Positions 6,002 to 13,327 of a stretch of 13,477 nucleotides of DNA are shown here, piece by piece; the first letter of the stretch is position 1; every line of letters starts with the position of its first letter. The notes beneath the pieces were generated by a model. It was not told the origin of the DNA. It saw only the letters and a program-made list of their open reading frames with translations, and ran no database searches. The stretch lies in contig NZ_CAJTMT010000036.1 in the NCBI RefSeq assembly GCF_910577345.1, positions 16,346-29,822 on the forward strand, in the 5' to 3' direction. Both the position numbers and the translations under genes were made by a program. The stretch is from an uncultured Duncaniella sp. Lineage in GTDB: Bacteria; Bacteroidota; Bacteroidia; Bacteroidales; Muribaculaceae.

Positions 6002-7141
6002 CTAATATTTCACTTTGCTGCCGGTTTTCATCCCTTTGACAGCCATACATTCGGTCTCAATCAACCATCCCGGACGGCATACAGGAGCAAGGACTATCAC
6101 ACGCGGCACTTCGGGCAATCTTTCAGCAAAAATTCTCTCGACCACGGCATGGTCGGCCGCATCGCGCAGGTAGACAATCAGATGAGCCACATCCTCGAAA
6201 CCGCAGCCACCCTCGGCGAGCAGTACGCCGATGTTTTCAAGCATACGGTCGGTCTGTGCCTCTATGTCGCCGGGAGCCACGATGCAACCACGGTTGTCAA
6301 TACTTGCCGTTCCGGAGACAAACACCTCCCTGCGGTCGGCATAGTCTGTAGCCGTCGCGCGTTCGAAAGCCACGCCATATTCCGCCGTGGGGTTGAGGTG
6401 GGTCGAGCCTTTAAGATAGGTGATGTCATCCTCTTCAAGACGCAAATCAGCGAATGCGTTGAATGCGACGGTCTGACGGGGTTCGGGGCTGAACCCGCCG
6501 ATTCCTGTCGAGGCGATGAAGTGAGTGTCGTAGGCAAGCCCGATGCGGTCAAACACGTCATTGCGCGCTGCAACAACCCCCTTGTAATTTGAATCCACAT
6601 CGCGCACCACGAACCATGTGCGCATACAATGGTCGGCAAGCGAACCGCCCAGTCCCTCAAGTGCCTTGTCCATGCGGTCGAGAGCCTTTTCGGTGAGCAT
6701 ATATGAATCGCCGGGCTGCGCTTCGCTGCAATCACCCTGCCACAGCTGCGAACTGCCGTTGCGCCAAAGTCCGTCGCCGAGATTCTCACATTTCCCCTCC
6801 TCCTGCAGCCACACCCATTCGGCAACCTTGGTTCCGTCGAGCGGCGACTGTCCGACAATGCTCTGAGCGCAGTCAGCGGATGTCTCAATCAGCGGAGCCT
6901 GATTTGTGGGGTCACTGAGGAAATAGCGGCGGAACACCGGGGCCATCGCGCGTCCGGTGAGGTCCTTCACCTTGTCGGCAAGCGTTCCGGCAGCCTCGCG
7001 TACACATTCAAGCTGGCGCTGAAACGGTTCACACGGCAAGGTCGAGCGGATGATGGCATGAGCCTCCCCGCGTCCTTCGGGAGAGAGGAAGAGGGCAAGC
7101 CGACATTCGGCCCCCTCACTGTGTATGGTCAGATAAGTCAT
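6002..7141 (-). CDS. RidA-superfamily protein, chorismatase-like (two-domain)
   Basis: This is a 379-residue protein without signal peptide or membrane segments, so probably cytosolic. The C-terminal third (about 272-367) is a clear RidA/YjgF domain: FVSGTASI (274-281), QTDRMLENI (296-304), VYLRD (323-327) and RPGWLIETE (356-364), where the Arg and Glu fall at the family's ligand-binding positions. The N-terminal part has RRYFLSDPTNQ (71-81), MRTWFVVRDVD (173-183) and ASTGIGGF (210-217). This layout resembles chorismatases (FkbO, Hyg5, XanB2 type), which cleave chorismate to pyruvate plus a hydroxybenzoate or dihydroxycyclohexadienoate. A Rid-type imine deaminase role is the alternative, and the substrate cannot be settled by eye. 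I prefer the ATG at 7141, because the one at 7210 would overlap the previous gene and add an unconserved tail. It lies 55 bases after the cytochrome gene and 12 before ccsA. Confidence 0.75.
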   Translation of the reverse strand: MTYLTIHSEGAECRLALFLSPEGRGEAHAIIRSTLPCEPFQRQLECVREAAGTLADKVKDLTGRAMAPVFRRYFLSDPTNQAPLIETSADCAQSIVGQSPLDGTKVAEWVWLQEEGKCENLGDGLWRNGSSQLWQGDCSEAQPGDSYMLTEKALDRMDKALEGLGGSLADHCMRTWFVVRDVDSNYKGVVAARNDVFDRIGLAYDTHFIASTGIGGFSPEPRQTVAFNAFADLRLEEDDITYLKGSTHLNPTAEYGVAFERATATDYADRREVFVSGTASIDNRGCIVAPGDIEAQTDRMLENIGVLLAEGGCGFEDVAHLIVYLRDAADHAVVERIFAERLPEVPRVIVLAPVCRPGWLIETECMAVKGMKTGSKVKY

Positions 7142-7196
7142 GGTTAAGCAGTGATTATGGATGTTTGAGAGGTTGAATTGTGAGTGAACGGCTGCC

Positions 7197-7922
7197 TCAT
7201 TCCGGCGCACCGGCCATTATCCAGTTGCGCACGAGGTCGAGCCTGACTGTCGAGACAACCTCGACCGAATGGTCATAGCGCCACGATGCACTCTTGTCGG
7301 TCGAAAGGATTTCCCAAAGCAGACTTTCGTCAGGATTTCCGGCCACGACACGCATTGATTCGGCTTCGACGGTCGAACGCGCGCCGACGAGCTGCGCATG
7401 GCTCTCTCCAGCGAGGAGCGACAGCCCTGCGGCGGCATGGTTGGATGCTCCGTGGCAGTTGGCACAGGTGGTGTTGAACACCTCGCTCTGCACAGCCGCC
7501 ATCGGCCCGACATCCGTTCCGTCGGCGGTGATTACAACCTCGCCTCCGTCAGCATCACACTTGACGGTCACGAAGCTCGCCACCCTGCGACGCAGACGGT
7601 CGATGACGCAGAGTTCGATGCTTGTCACGTCGGCGGGAACTCCCGAAAGGGTCATTGTCCCCGTCTTTTCAAGTGCCGAGGGGTCGACGGTCTTGCTTAT
7701 CATGGCATATTCGTCGGCATCCCCGAATCCGGCGAGTGCGACCGAATAGCCTGCGGGCCACTCGTCGGCCTTGACCACCGAACCTTCAAGCCGCGCGGTG
7801 CGTCCGCTCCTGTCGACATCCGCAACCTTGTTTGGAATGTCACCCTCGTCGCACGATGCGAGGATGAACGGAAGACAGGCCACCGCCAGCAGTCCTGGCT
7901 TTATAATATTATGAATCGACAT
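7197..7922 (-). CDS. Mono-haem cytochrome c lipoprotein
   Basis: This 241-residue lipoprotein has a signal peptide with lipobox LASC and Cys24 as the lipidated residue. The following DEGD is acidic, as in Bacteroidetes surface-export signals. Residues 35-140 are a beta-rich domain without a family I can name. Residues 141-241 form a small cytochrome c domain with one haem site CANCH (153-157), the NPDESLLWEI helix (196-205) and a closing RNWIMAGAPE helix, similar to cytochrome domains of the planctomycete-type or c-type cytochrome families. The usual Met-Pro distal ligand loop before the last helix is absent. His217 in WRYDHS is the best visible candidate for the sixth ligand. Fourteen bases separate it from the upstream porin gene. 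It probably passes electrons to or from the DHOR protein of the same operon. Confidence 0.85.
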   Translation of the reverse strand: MSIHNIIKPGLLAVACLPFILASCDEGDIPNKVADVDRSGRTARLEGSVVKADEWPAGYSVALAGFGDADEYAMISKTVDPSALEKTGTMTLSGVPADVTSIELCVIDRLRRRVASFVTVKCDADGGEVVITADGTDVGPMAAVQSEVFNTTCANCHGASNHAAAGLSLLAGESHAQLVGARSTVEAESMRVVAGNPDESLLWEILSTDKSASWRYDHSVEVVSTVRLDLVRNWIMAGAPE

Positions 7923-7936
7923 AAGGGTTGCGCTTT

Positions 7937-9154
7937 TCAGAATGTATATTGGGCCATGATGACCGCAGTGCTTGTGGCAAGGCCGAGGTTGTCCTCATCG
8001 CGGTCAAGCTGACGTTTGTGACCTGTGCGGCCGGTATATTGATACATCGCCTGCAACTTCAGATTGATTTTGTCGAAGAAGTAGTTGACACCGACAGCCG
8101 GCATGTTGAGGAAACCACCCTTTCCGGTCGAATTGCGTTCGAAGAAGTCGTAGCGCAGCGCTCCCTGAAGACGGGGAGTGATGAAGTAACCGGCCTGGGC
8201 GTAGGCACCCCAGTAGTTGAAGGTCTCGTCGATTTTCTGTCGCTTGGTGAAGCCGACGTGCATATAGTAGGCCTCAGCTCCGAAATACCAGCGGTTTTTG
8301 TTCCACGCCCATTCCAGACCGACGCGAGTATCGTTGGTCGACTCGTTCTCACTCTCGACATTAATCGAGGCGGAAAGTCCGACGAGCATCTTGTCGGCTT
8401 TCAGGTTGCGCGGATCGCCCTGCGATGCGGGCATCGGGCCTTGCGGTTGCCATGTCAGACGCGCGGCATAGAGGAGCGACGGTATGTGCCAGTCATCGCT
8501 GAATGTCTTGGTTGCGCTGTTGACACTCGCACCGGTGCCGTTGAACACTCCCAACTGATAGCCCCACTTGCCTTTGAGGAGACCGTGGAGTTCCACACCG
8601 AGATCAAAACCGGTGCCTATGTTCGGAGTGACCGCGTTGAGACTGTGGGGAAGGATGACAGGCGCGGTGAGCGAGGTGGGAAGAGAGGGGAAGAGTGTCG
8701 AACCGAGGGTGGTGAGATAGGCATGGGAGAAAGGTGTCTTGAACTTACCGATTCTCACACCAATCTCATCCTTGGGGCGGATGTCGGCCCAAGCCTGCTG
8801 CAGTATGCCTCCGCCCGACGAGGCGGCATTAATCGAGAGATTGAAGGTCACGATTCCGAACGCCTTGCCGGTGAATCCGAGAACGGCGTAGGGGATGGCG
8901 AAACCTGAGTTGGCCACATTGTCCTGATTGTAGGCCGGGTCAAGACCGGCGTCGTCATACCAGTTATAGTTGGCCGAGGTCTGCAGAAGCAGATACGGCT
9001 TGAAGAGGAAATCCCCCTTCTGTGTCTCAAAGGTGAATCCGTTGTGTCCCGCGAGCGACACCACACCATTCTCGGTGTCGGCATCATACTGTGCGGAAGC
9101 CGGAAGCGCTACGGCTGCGATTGCAAGCAGCGAAGTTGCTATCTTCTTTAACAT
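7937..9154 (-). CDS. Outer-membrane porin, phosphate-selective porin O/P-like
   Basis: This 405-residue protein has a clear signal peptide (MLKKIATSLLAIAAVALPASA, cleavage before Gln22) and a C-terminal Phe (AQYTF), as expected for BAM-assembled beta-barrels. Alternating amphipathic strands run through the whole protein. Typical features of OprO/OprP-like barrels are visible: FKPYLLLQTSANY (51-63), DIRPKDEIGVRIGKFKTPFS (124-143), and late strands RWYFGAEAYYMHVG and YFITPRLQGALRYDFF. The frame remains open for 48 codons upstream, but that part has no signal peptide and overlaps the DHOR gene, so the ATG at 9154 is the start. The transported solute is not evident. Its position between two haem lipoproteins suggests a role in metal, anion or electron-carrier passage and not general phosphate uptake. 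Confidence 0.85.
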   Translation of the reverse strand: MLKKIATSLLAIAAVALPASAQYDADTENGVVSLAGHNGFTFETQKGDFLFKPYLLLQTSANYNWYDDAGLDPAYNQDNVANSGFAIPYAVLGFTGKAFGIVTFNLSINAASSGGGILQQAWADIRPKDEIGVRIGKFKTPFSHAYLTTLGSTLFPSLPTSLTAPVILPHSLNAVTPNIGTGFDLGVELHGLLKGKWGYQLGVFNGTGASVNSATKTFSDDWHIPSLLYAARLTWQPQGPMPASQGDPRNLKADKMLVGLSASINVESENESTNDTRVGLEWAWNKNRWYFGAEAYYMHVGFTKRQKIDETFNYWGAYAQAGYFITPRLQGALRYDFFERNSTGKGGFLNMPAVGVNYFFDKINLKLQAMYQYTGRTGHKRQLDRDEDNLGLATSTAVIMAQYTF

Positions 9155-9219
9155 CTGTGTATTCTGAATTTTAGAGGGTATTAAATGATAATGATTGCAA
9201 GGGTGGCGACATTGCGTCG
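9155..9219 (-). promoter_or_regulatory. Intercistronic gap with a Fur-box-like half site
   Basis: The 65-base gap between the DHOR gene and the second porin is the longest inside the operon. It contains gataatgat (9187-9195), identical to nine bases of the classical Fur-box repeat, but without a well-matched second half. No TAnnTTTG promoter element lies with it. In A/T-rich intergenic DNA such a match can arise by chance, so this is only a weak hint of iron control. Confidence 0.25.
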
Positions 9220-10659
9220 TCAGAGCGACTGGAGGAATTTCACGACGGCATCGCGCTTCTCGCGGGGCATCGAGGCGAATTTCTGACGCGAGGCCCATCC
9301 TTCACCGCCGTGCCACATGATGGCTTCGATGAAATTGCGCGCACGTCCGTCATGGAGGAAGCAGGTGTGGCCGTTGACCTTCTCCTGCAGTCCCACACCC
9401 CAGAGGGGAGTGGTGCGCCACTCGTTTCCACGGGCCAGACCGGAGGGATAGTTGTCGTTGAGACCAGCGCCCATGATTTCCGACCCCATGTCGTGGAGGA
9501 GGAAGTCGCTGTAGGGATGGATGGTCTGATTTCCGAGCCACGGAAGCTGTGTTCCCGCAAGAAGGGTCGAGCCGCGCGGACGGGTGTGGAGTGTGGTGAC
9601 GTGGCAGAGGTGACAGCCTGCTTCATAGAAAGCTTTCTCGCCCTCCTTGACCTCAGGGTCGTTGACATTGCGACGCGCGGGGACTCCGAGCGACTGCATG
9701 TAGAGGTCGACGTTCTCCATATCCTCGGTCGAGATGTCGAGTTTGTCGTAGGTCAGACCCATCATCGACCCTTCGGTCATCTGGAACTGACCCTCGCAAA
9801 TCTCCTCGGGGTAGCGGCTGTTGGTCACGCCCATGTCCGACGAGAATCCGAGCTCGACGGTGAGGTCGGCGTGCTGCGCCTTGTTGCCTGAGAGTCCGAG
9901 ACAGAGTTTTCCACGTTCGGTGATGTAGTTGCAGCGTCCGCTGATACCCCATTCGGGATAGTTGCTCTTAGCCGCCAATTTCTCGATTTCGGTTTGGTCA
10001 AGGGCCATGATCTGACCCATGCCCACATGGCGGAGAGGCACGCGCACAGAGCAGAAGAGGTCTTCTGGTGCAATCTCGTCGGCATACCAGTCAGTGATGG
10101 TATAGTGAGGAAGAGCGAGTTCATAACTGTCGCCGTCGGGGAAACTGAAAGTCTGATATTCCCAATCAACCTTTAACTTACCCTCGGCGGTCACACCATA
10201 GATGGACTGATCGTGGAGCACGCGGCCATACTGCCGGAAGAATGCTCCGTTGCGGCGGGTGATATAGACAAGCATGGCCGAGAAGCCGTAAGGCCCGGAA
10301 CCGTTGTCGTTCCACACTCCCGGACGGGTGCGTCCGGCGTTGCGGTGACAGCTTCCGCAGGAATATCCCGCATAGACCGGTCCGAGGCCGCCGCCATCGC
10401 CATTTGTGGAGGTACGCACGTCGTCATAGAGTCTGTCGCCGCGCACGAAGCGTGTCAGGTAATCGCCGCTCACCCAGGGAGCCTCACTGTCGTAGGCCAC
10501 GGAGGATGTCAGGAAGACAGTGGAAGTTCCCGCCGACAATTCGTAGCCGGCGGGAACCTCTATGTCAATGGCATCCAGGCCATCGCTGTCACATGAACCT
10601 AACAGCGACGACAACAGGACTCCAATCGGGATTGAAAGAAAAACCGATAGTTTTTTCAT
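9220..10659 (-). CDS. Di-haem oxidoreductase lipoprotein (DUF1111/DHOR, MauG-like)
   Basis: This 479-residue lipoprotein has lipobox LGSC with Cys23, followed by acidic DSDGLD, consistent with surface export. It belongs to the DUF1111 di-haem family, related to bacterial cytochrome c peroxidase and MauG. The N-terminal haem site is CGSCH (101-105, in GYSCGSCHRNAGR) and the second is CHLCH (349-353). Family blocks following the second haem are complete: HPYSDFLLHDMG (381-392), EWRTTPLWGVG (413-423), FLHDGRARN (434-442) and MWHGGEG (448-454). A central insert holds four extra cysteines (Cys203, 243, 253, 288) that could form disulfides. The length is normal for the family. Redox activity at two haems is expected, but the natural substrate is unknown. 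It begins 17 bases after the imelysin gene, a pairing that recurs in iron-related loci. Confidence 0.92.
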   Translation of the reverse strand: MKKLSVFLSIPIGVLLSSLLGSCDSDGLDAIDIEVPAGYELSAGTSTVFLTSSVAYDSEAPWVSGDYLTRFVRGDRLYDDVRTSTNGDGGGLGPVYAGYSCGSCHRNAGRTRPGVWNDNGSGPYGFSAMLVYITRRNGAFFRQYGRVLHDQSIYGVTAEGKLKVDWEYQTFSFPDGDSYELALPHYTITDWYADEIAPEDLFCSVRVPLRHVGMGQIMALDQTEIEKLAAKSNYPEWGISGRCNYITERGKLCLGLSGNKAQHADLTVELGFSSDMGVTNSRYPEEICEGQFQMTEGSMMGLTYDKLDISTEDMENVDLYMQSLGVPARRNVNDPEVKEGEKAFYEAGCHLCHVTTLHTRPRGSTLLAGTQLPWLGNQTIHPYSDFLLHDMGSEIMGAGLNDNYPSGLARGNEWRTTPLWGVGLQEKVNGHTCFLHDGRARNFIEAIMWHGGEGWASRQKFASMPREKRDAVVKFLQSL

Positions 10660-10676
10660 TCCGTATCAAAAACTCA

Positions 10677-11825
10677 TTAATCAACTTTGCGGGGATTGCC
10701 ATCCTTGAAAAGGAGGAATTCAAGAGTGTGGAAACCGCGGACTGACTGCACGGCCTCAATCTTGTCGTCATCGTCGCCGTCGGTCCAGTCGAGATTGTCG
10801 TAGTTTCCGGAGTTGAGAATCTGCACGATGGCATCCTGGTCAAGAGGCCAACTGTCCATATTGGGGTCGAGACCGAGCGCATCAACGGGACCGAAGAGGA
10901 AGGCCTCGCTCTTTTCCCACGGTTCGCGGGCAGTGAGCCATGCCTCGCAGGCAGCGGCAAATGTCGAGTTGGAGGGATTGTTCTTGAAAGCAACCACCTT
11001 GTCGTAGAGCGCGCTGTTCTTGGCAGCAAGGTCGGAGTAGGTCGGGAGAGCCACACCGTCGACGAAGCGGTCGACGATTGCCTGCAGACGGCTGTCGTTG
11101 CCGAGGTTGGCCACAGCGGTCTTGAGCTGCTTTGAGAGGAGATCCTCGAGGTCGGCACATGCGGTCATCGCAGTGCGTGTCTCGCTCGAATTGATATTGT
11201 TGCGGAAGGGCTGGGGAATGCCGAGGATGGCGGCAGATGCATCAGCTATGGCTTCCTTCATCTGAGTGTCGAGCGTGGGATTTACGCTTGCCATGAGGGC
11301 TGAGAGCGATGCGCTGTTGACGGTTCCGTCGAGAGAGCCGTAGTATGTGTTGCGGATGGACATGATGTTGTTCGAGTAGTCGTCACGCGAGTGCCAACTG
11401 TACCACGACTCAACGGCATAGACAGCGCGGGTCTTCTCGCCGGAAACCCAGAGGTTGAAGGGGTCACCGATTTTGGCTGTACCGACCTCATTGGCAATCT
11501 CGGCGCAACCTTCAATCATCTGGTCAACACAGCTGAGTGCGCTCGAATAGTCGCCGCCGTTGTGCTGCTTGAAGATTTCGGCAAATGGCTTGCCACCCTC
11601 GTAGCTCTGTGTCCAGGAGTTGTAGAGGTTCTGTGCGTCCGAACGGAGGAGGTAGGCCACCTGAACCATATAGTTGCCCCAGCTTGAGGCATTGGCTTTG
11701 GTGTAGTTGATGTCGGCAGCCTCTACATTTTCATCTTTGTCGGGACCGTCGTTCTTGTCGTCGCTGCATGAGGGGAGACCGATGAGCGAGAGCGCCATGA
11801 CTGCGCTTAGAAATACTTTTTTCAT
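10677..11825 (-). CDS. Imelysin-like lipoprotein, circularly permuted form
   Basis: This 382-residue lipoprotein has lipobox LPSC and Cys20, followed by SDDKNDGPDKDEN, a strongly acidic tail typical of surface-exposed Bacteroidetes lipoproteins. The rest is almost entirely helical. The signature GFHTLEF (364-370, GxHxxE) is only a dozen residues from the C-terminus, and the preceding REPWEKSEAFLFGPVDAL (300-317) plus MDSWPLD (323-329) is the other conserved block. In canonical imelysins both lie mid-protein. This late position matches the circularly permuted topology described structurally for a Bacteroides ovatus member. The family was once listed as peptidase M75 but is thought to bind metal and assist iron uptake. 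The gene follows the first porin by 25 bases and precedes the DHOR gene by 17. Confidence 0.92.
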   Translation of the reverse strand: MKKVFLSAVMALSLIGLPSCSDDKNDGPDKDENVEAADINYTKANASSWGNYMVQVAYLLRSDAQNLYNSWTQSYEGGKPFAEIFKQHNGGDYSSALSCVDQMIEGCAEIANEVGTAKIGDPFNLWVSGEKTRAVYAVESWYSWHSRDDYSNNIMSIRNTYYGSLDGTVNSASLSALMASVNPTLDTQMKEAIADASAAILGIPQPFRNNINSSETRTAMTACADLEDLLSKQLKTAVANLGNDSRLQAIVDRFVDGVALPTYSDLAAKNSALYDKVVAFKNNPSNSTFAAACEAWLTAREPWEKSEAFLFGPVDALGLDPNMDSWPLDQDAIVQILNSGNYDNLDWTDGDDDDKIEAVQSVRGFHTLEFLLFKDGNPRKVD

Positions 11826-11850
11826 TGCTGTTGATATGTTTTTTTGTTAT

Positions 11851-13278
11851 TTATTTCTTTATGAACCAACCGACGTAGGCCACGCCGAGGGCAAATTCGT
11901 TTTCCGAGTTGTAGTCACCCTTGCCAAACACCTTGGCTGTTCCAATCTGACGGCCTGTCCAGTCGGCCTTGACCACAAGGTTGGGGAGGGCAAACCAGTT
12001 GAGGCCGAATTGCCACTGGCTCACTTCAAGTCGCTTGTCCATGTTCTGCTTGCCCTGTCCGCGATACTGGGGATTGTAGTATTCATAGCGGGCAAAGGGA
12101 TAGATGACCGGGAAGTCTCCGCCGATGGCCTTGCGGAGATTCACTCCGAGTTCGGCTCCGTAGCTGATGGCATTCTTGGCCACGGGGACAAGGCGCGAGT
12201 AGGGCGACTTGTTGGAGAGCATACGGTTGATTTCGCTCACTCCGGCAGCATTGCCGACATAGCCGTAGGTGAGGTTGCCACGGGCTGTGATGAGCGGGGA
12301 GCGCCACTGTGCATCGAAAGTCGTGATTGCCACCGGGATGCGGCCGATTGAAGAATAGGTGTGCTGCTTGTCGGAGTTTGATCCGGCATCACGGCAGTAG
12401 TAGCCGCTCCAGCCGATGCGCAGACCGGGGACACCGACATAATCGAGACGGGCAACATAGCCGGGTGAGTTGAAGTTGTCGTTCTCAAACACTCCCTCCT
12501 TGCCGCCGATGACCCACTCGTCGCGGTCAAAGCCGTTGGCGTTGAGTCCGGCCACGACCATGAGCTGATAGTCGAACTGCGCCTTGCGCTTTCCGAATGA
12601 ACCGAAGAAGGCAAGGCCGGTCTCATGCCATGTGGAGGGAATGAGTTTGGTTTCGGCCTCTGGGCGGCGTGTTCCGAAGAAGTTGATGGGTTCGTGGTGG
12701 GAGTTGGTCAGTCCGACAGGCACGATGAGATGGCCGACGCGCACATTGAAAGCGGGATGGATGAGGCGCGTGATGTGGAACTGTTCGAGTGCCACTTCCC
12801 CACCCTTCTCTATCTCGGTCTCATATTCGCCGTTCTCACTGTTTTCAAGCTCGACGGCCGACCCTACGCCACCCGATTCAAATTCGATTTCGGCTCCGAG
12901 AATCCATTTCGGGGTGAATTTATAGTCGAGTGCAAGCACGAAGCGAGGAATCGACACGGTGTTGCGATGGGTGCGGGCATTGCCGGTCGATGTGCCGTCG
13001 AAACGGTTGATACCATAGTCTTTGAACTCGGCAATCATCTCGCCATAACCGCCGAAGCGGAATTTGCGGAACCCTGCCGTATCGGCAAGCGCCGCCGGAC
13101 GGAGAGCAACAGATTTAGTTGCAGCCTCATGACCGGTGACAGATGCGGCATCGGAAACATTATCTATTGAATTTGCAAACGCGGTCGCTCCGCCCAATGG
13201 GAGCGCTCCGAAAATGACCGCTGCAATAGCGCCACGGAGCAGACGGTCGGAAAATGTAAGGAAACGGTTATTCATCAT
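11851..13278 (-). CDS. Outer-membrane porin (OprP-like beta-barrel), first gene of the operon
   Basis: This 475-residue beta-barrel protein has a long-n-region signal peptide (hydrophobic core 16-35, probable cleavage after AFA at 35). A low-complexity Ala-rich spacer (38-68) is followed by barrel strands from FRFGGYGEMIAEF (73-85) onward. Blocks characteristic of Bacteroidales porins are PRFVLALDYKFTPKWILGAE (111-130), RVGHLIVPVGLTN (180-192) and FFGTRRPEAETKLIPSTWHE (200-219). Regular alternating strands continue to GWFIKK. The end is Lys-Lys and not the usual aromatic residue, though a Trp-Phe pair lies just inside it. Two tandem ATG codons (13273-13278) are possible starts. It is unlike the second porin in length and sequence, so the two are not a recent duplication. 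The solute is unknown; context suggests a metal- or redox-linked role. Confidence 0.85.
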   Translation of the reverse strand: MMNNRFLTFSDRLLRGAIAAVIFGALPLGGATAFANSIDNVSDAASVTGHEAATKSVALRPAALADTAGFRKFRFGGYGEMIAEFKDYGINRFDGTSTGNARTHRNTVSIPRFVLALDYKFTPKWILGAEIEFESGGVGSAVELENSENGEYETEIEKGGEVALEQFHITRLIHPAFNVRVGHLIVPVGLTNSHHEPINFFGTRRPEAETKLIPSTWHETGLAFFGSFGKRKAQFDYQLMVVAGLNANGFDRDEWVIGGKEGVFENDNFNSPGYVARLDYVGVPGLRIGWSGYYCRDAGSNSDKQHTYSSIGRIPVAITTFDAQWRSPLITARGNLTYGYVGNAAGVSEINRMLSNKSPYSRLVPVAKNAISYGAELGVNLRKAIGGDFPVIYPFARYEYYNPQYRGQGKQNMDKRLEVSQWQFGLNWFALPNLVVKADWTGRQIGTAKVFGKGDYNSENEFALGVAYVGWFIKK

Positions 13279-13295
13279 GATTGGTTTTCACGATG

Positions 13296-13327
13296 CAAAA
13301 TTACCCCGACCCCGCCACGACGACAAT
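13296..13327 (-). promoter_or_regulatory. Promoter of the seven-gene operon
   Basis: On the minus strand, TAATTTTG (13296-13303) matches the Bacteroidetes -7 consensus TAnnTTTG, and ATTG (13324-13327; consensus TTTG) lies 20 bases upstream. Transcription would start near 13290, leaving a short leader of roughly a dozen bases before the tandem ATG codons. The same octamer serves nnr at 3627-3634. I see no Fur-box-like sequence around this promoter. Confidence 0.6.

Noticed and set aside
7142..7210. Longer N-terminus for the RidA/chorismatase-like protein
   Set aside because: It would overlap the end of the cytochrome gene and add 23 residues unlike the family; MTYLTIHSEG is a natural start.
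7928..8908. 326-codon plus-strand open frame
   Set aside because: It is antisense to the second porin and rich in Glu/Val/Arg from reversed codons, with no recognisable family.
9155..9298. Longer N-terminus for the second porin
   Set aside because: The extension overlaps the DHOR gene and buries the signal peptide 48 residues inside, which would abolish export.
4064..10659. A nitrite-reductase (nrf) type locus, often found with ResB/CcsA in Bacteroidales
   Set aside because: No multi-haem NrfA or NrfH is present; the only haem motifs are CGSCH, CHLCH and CANCH in other families.
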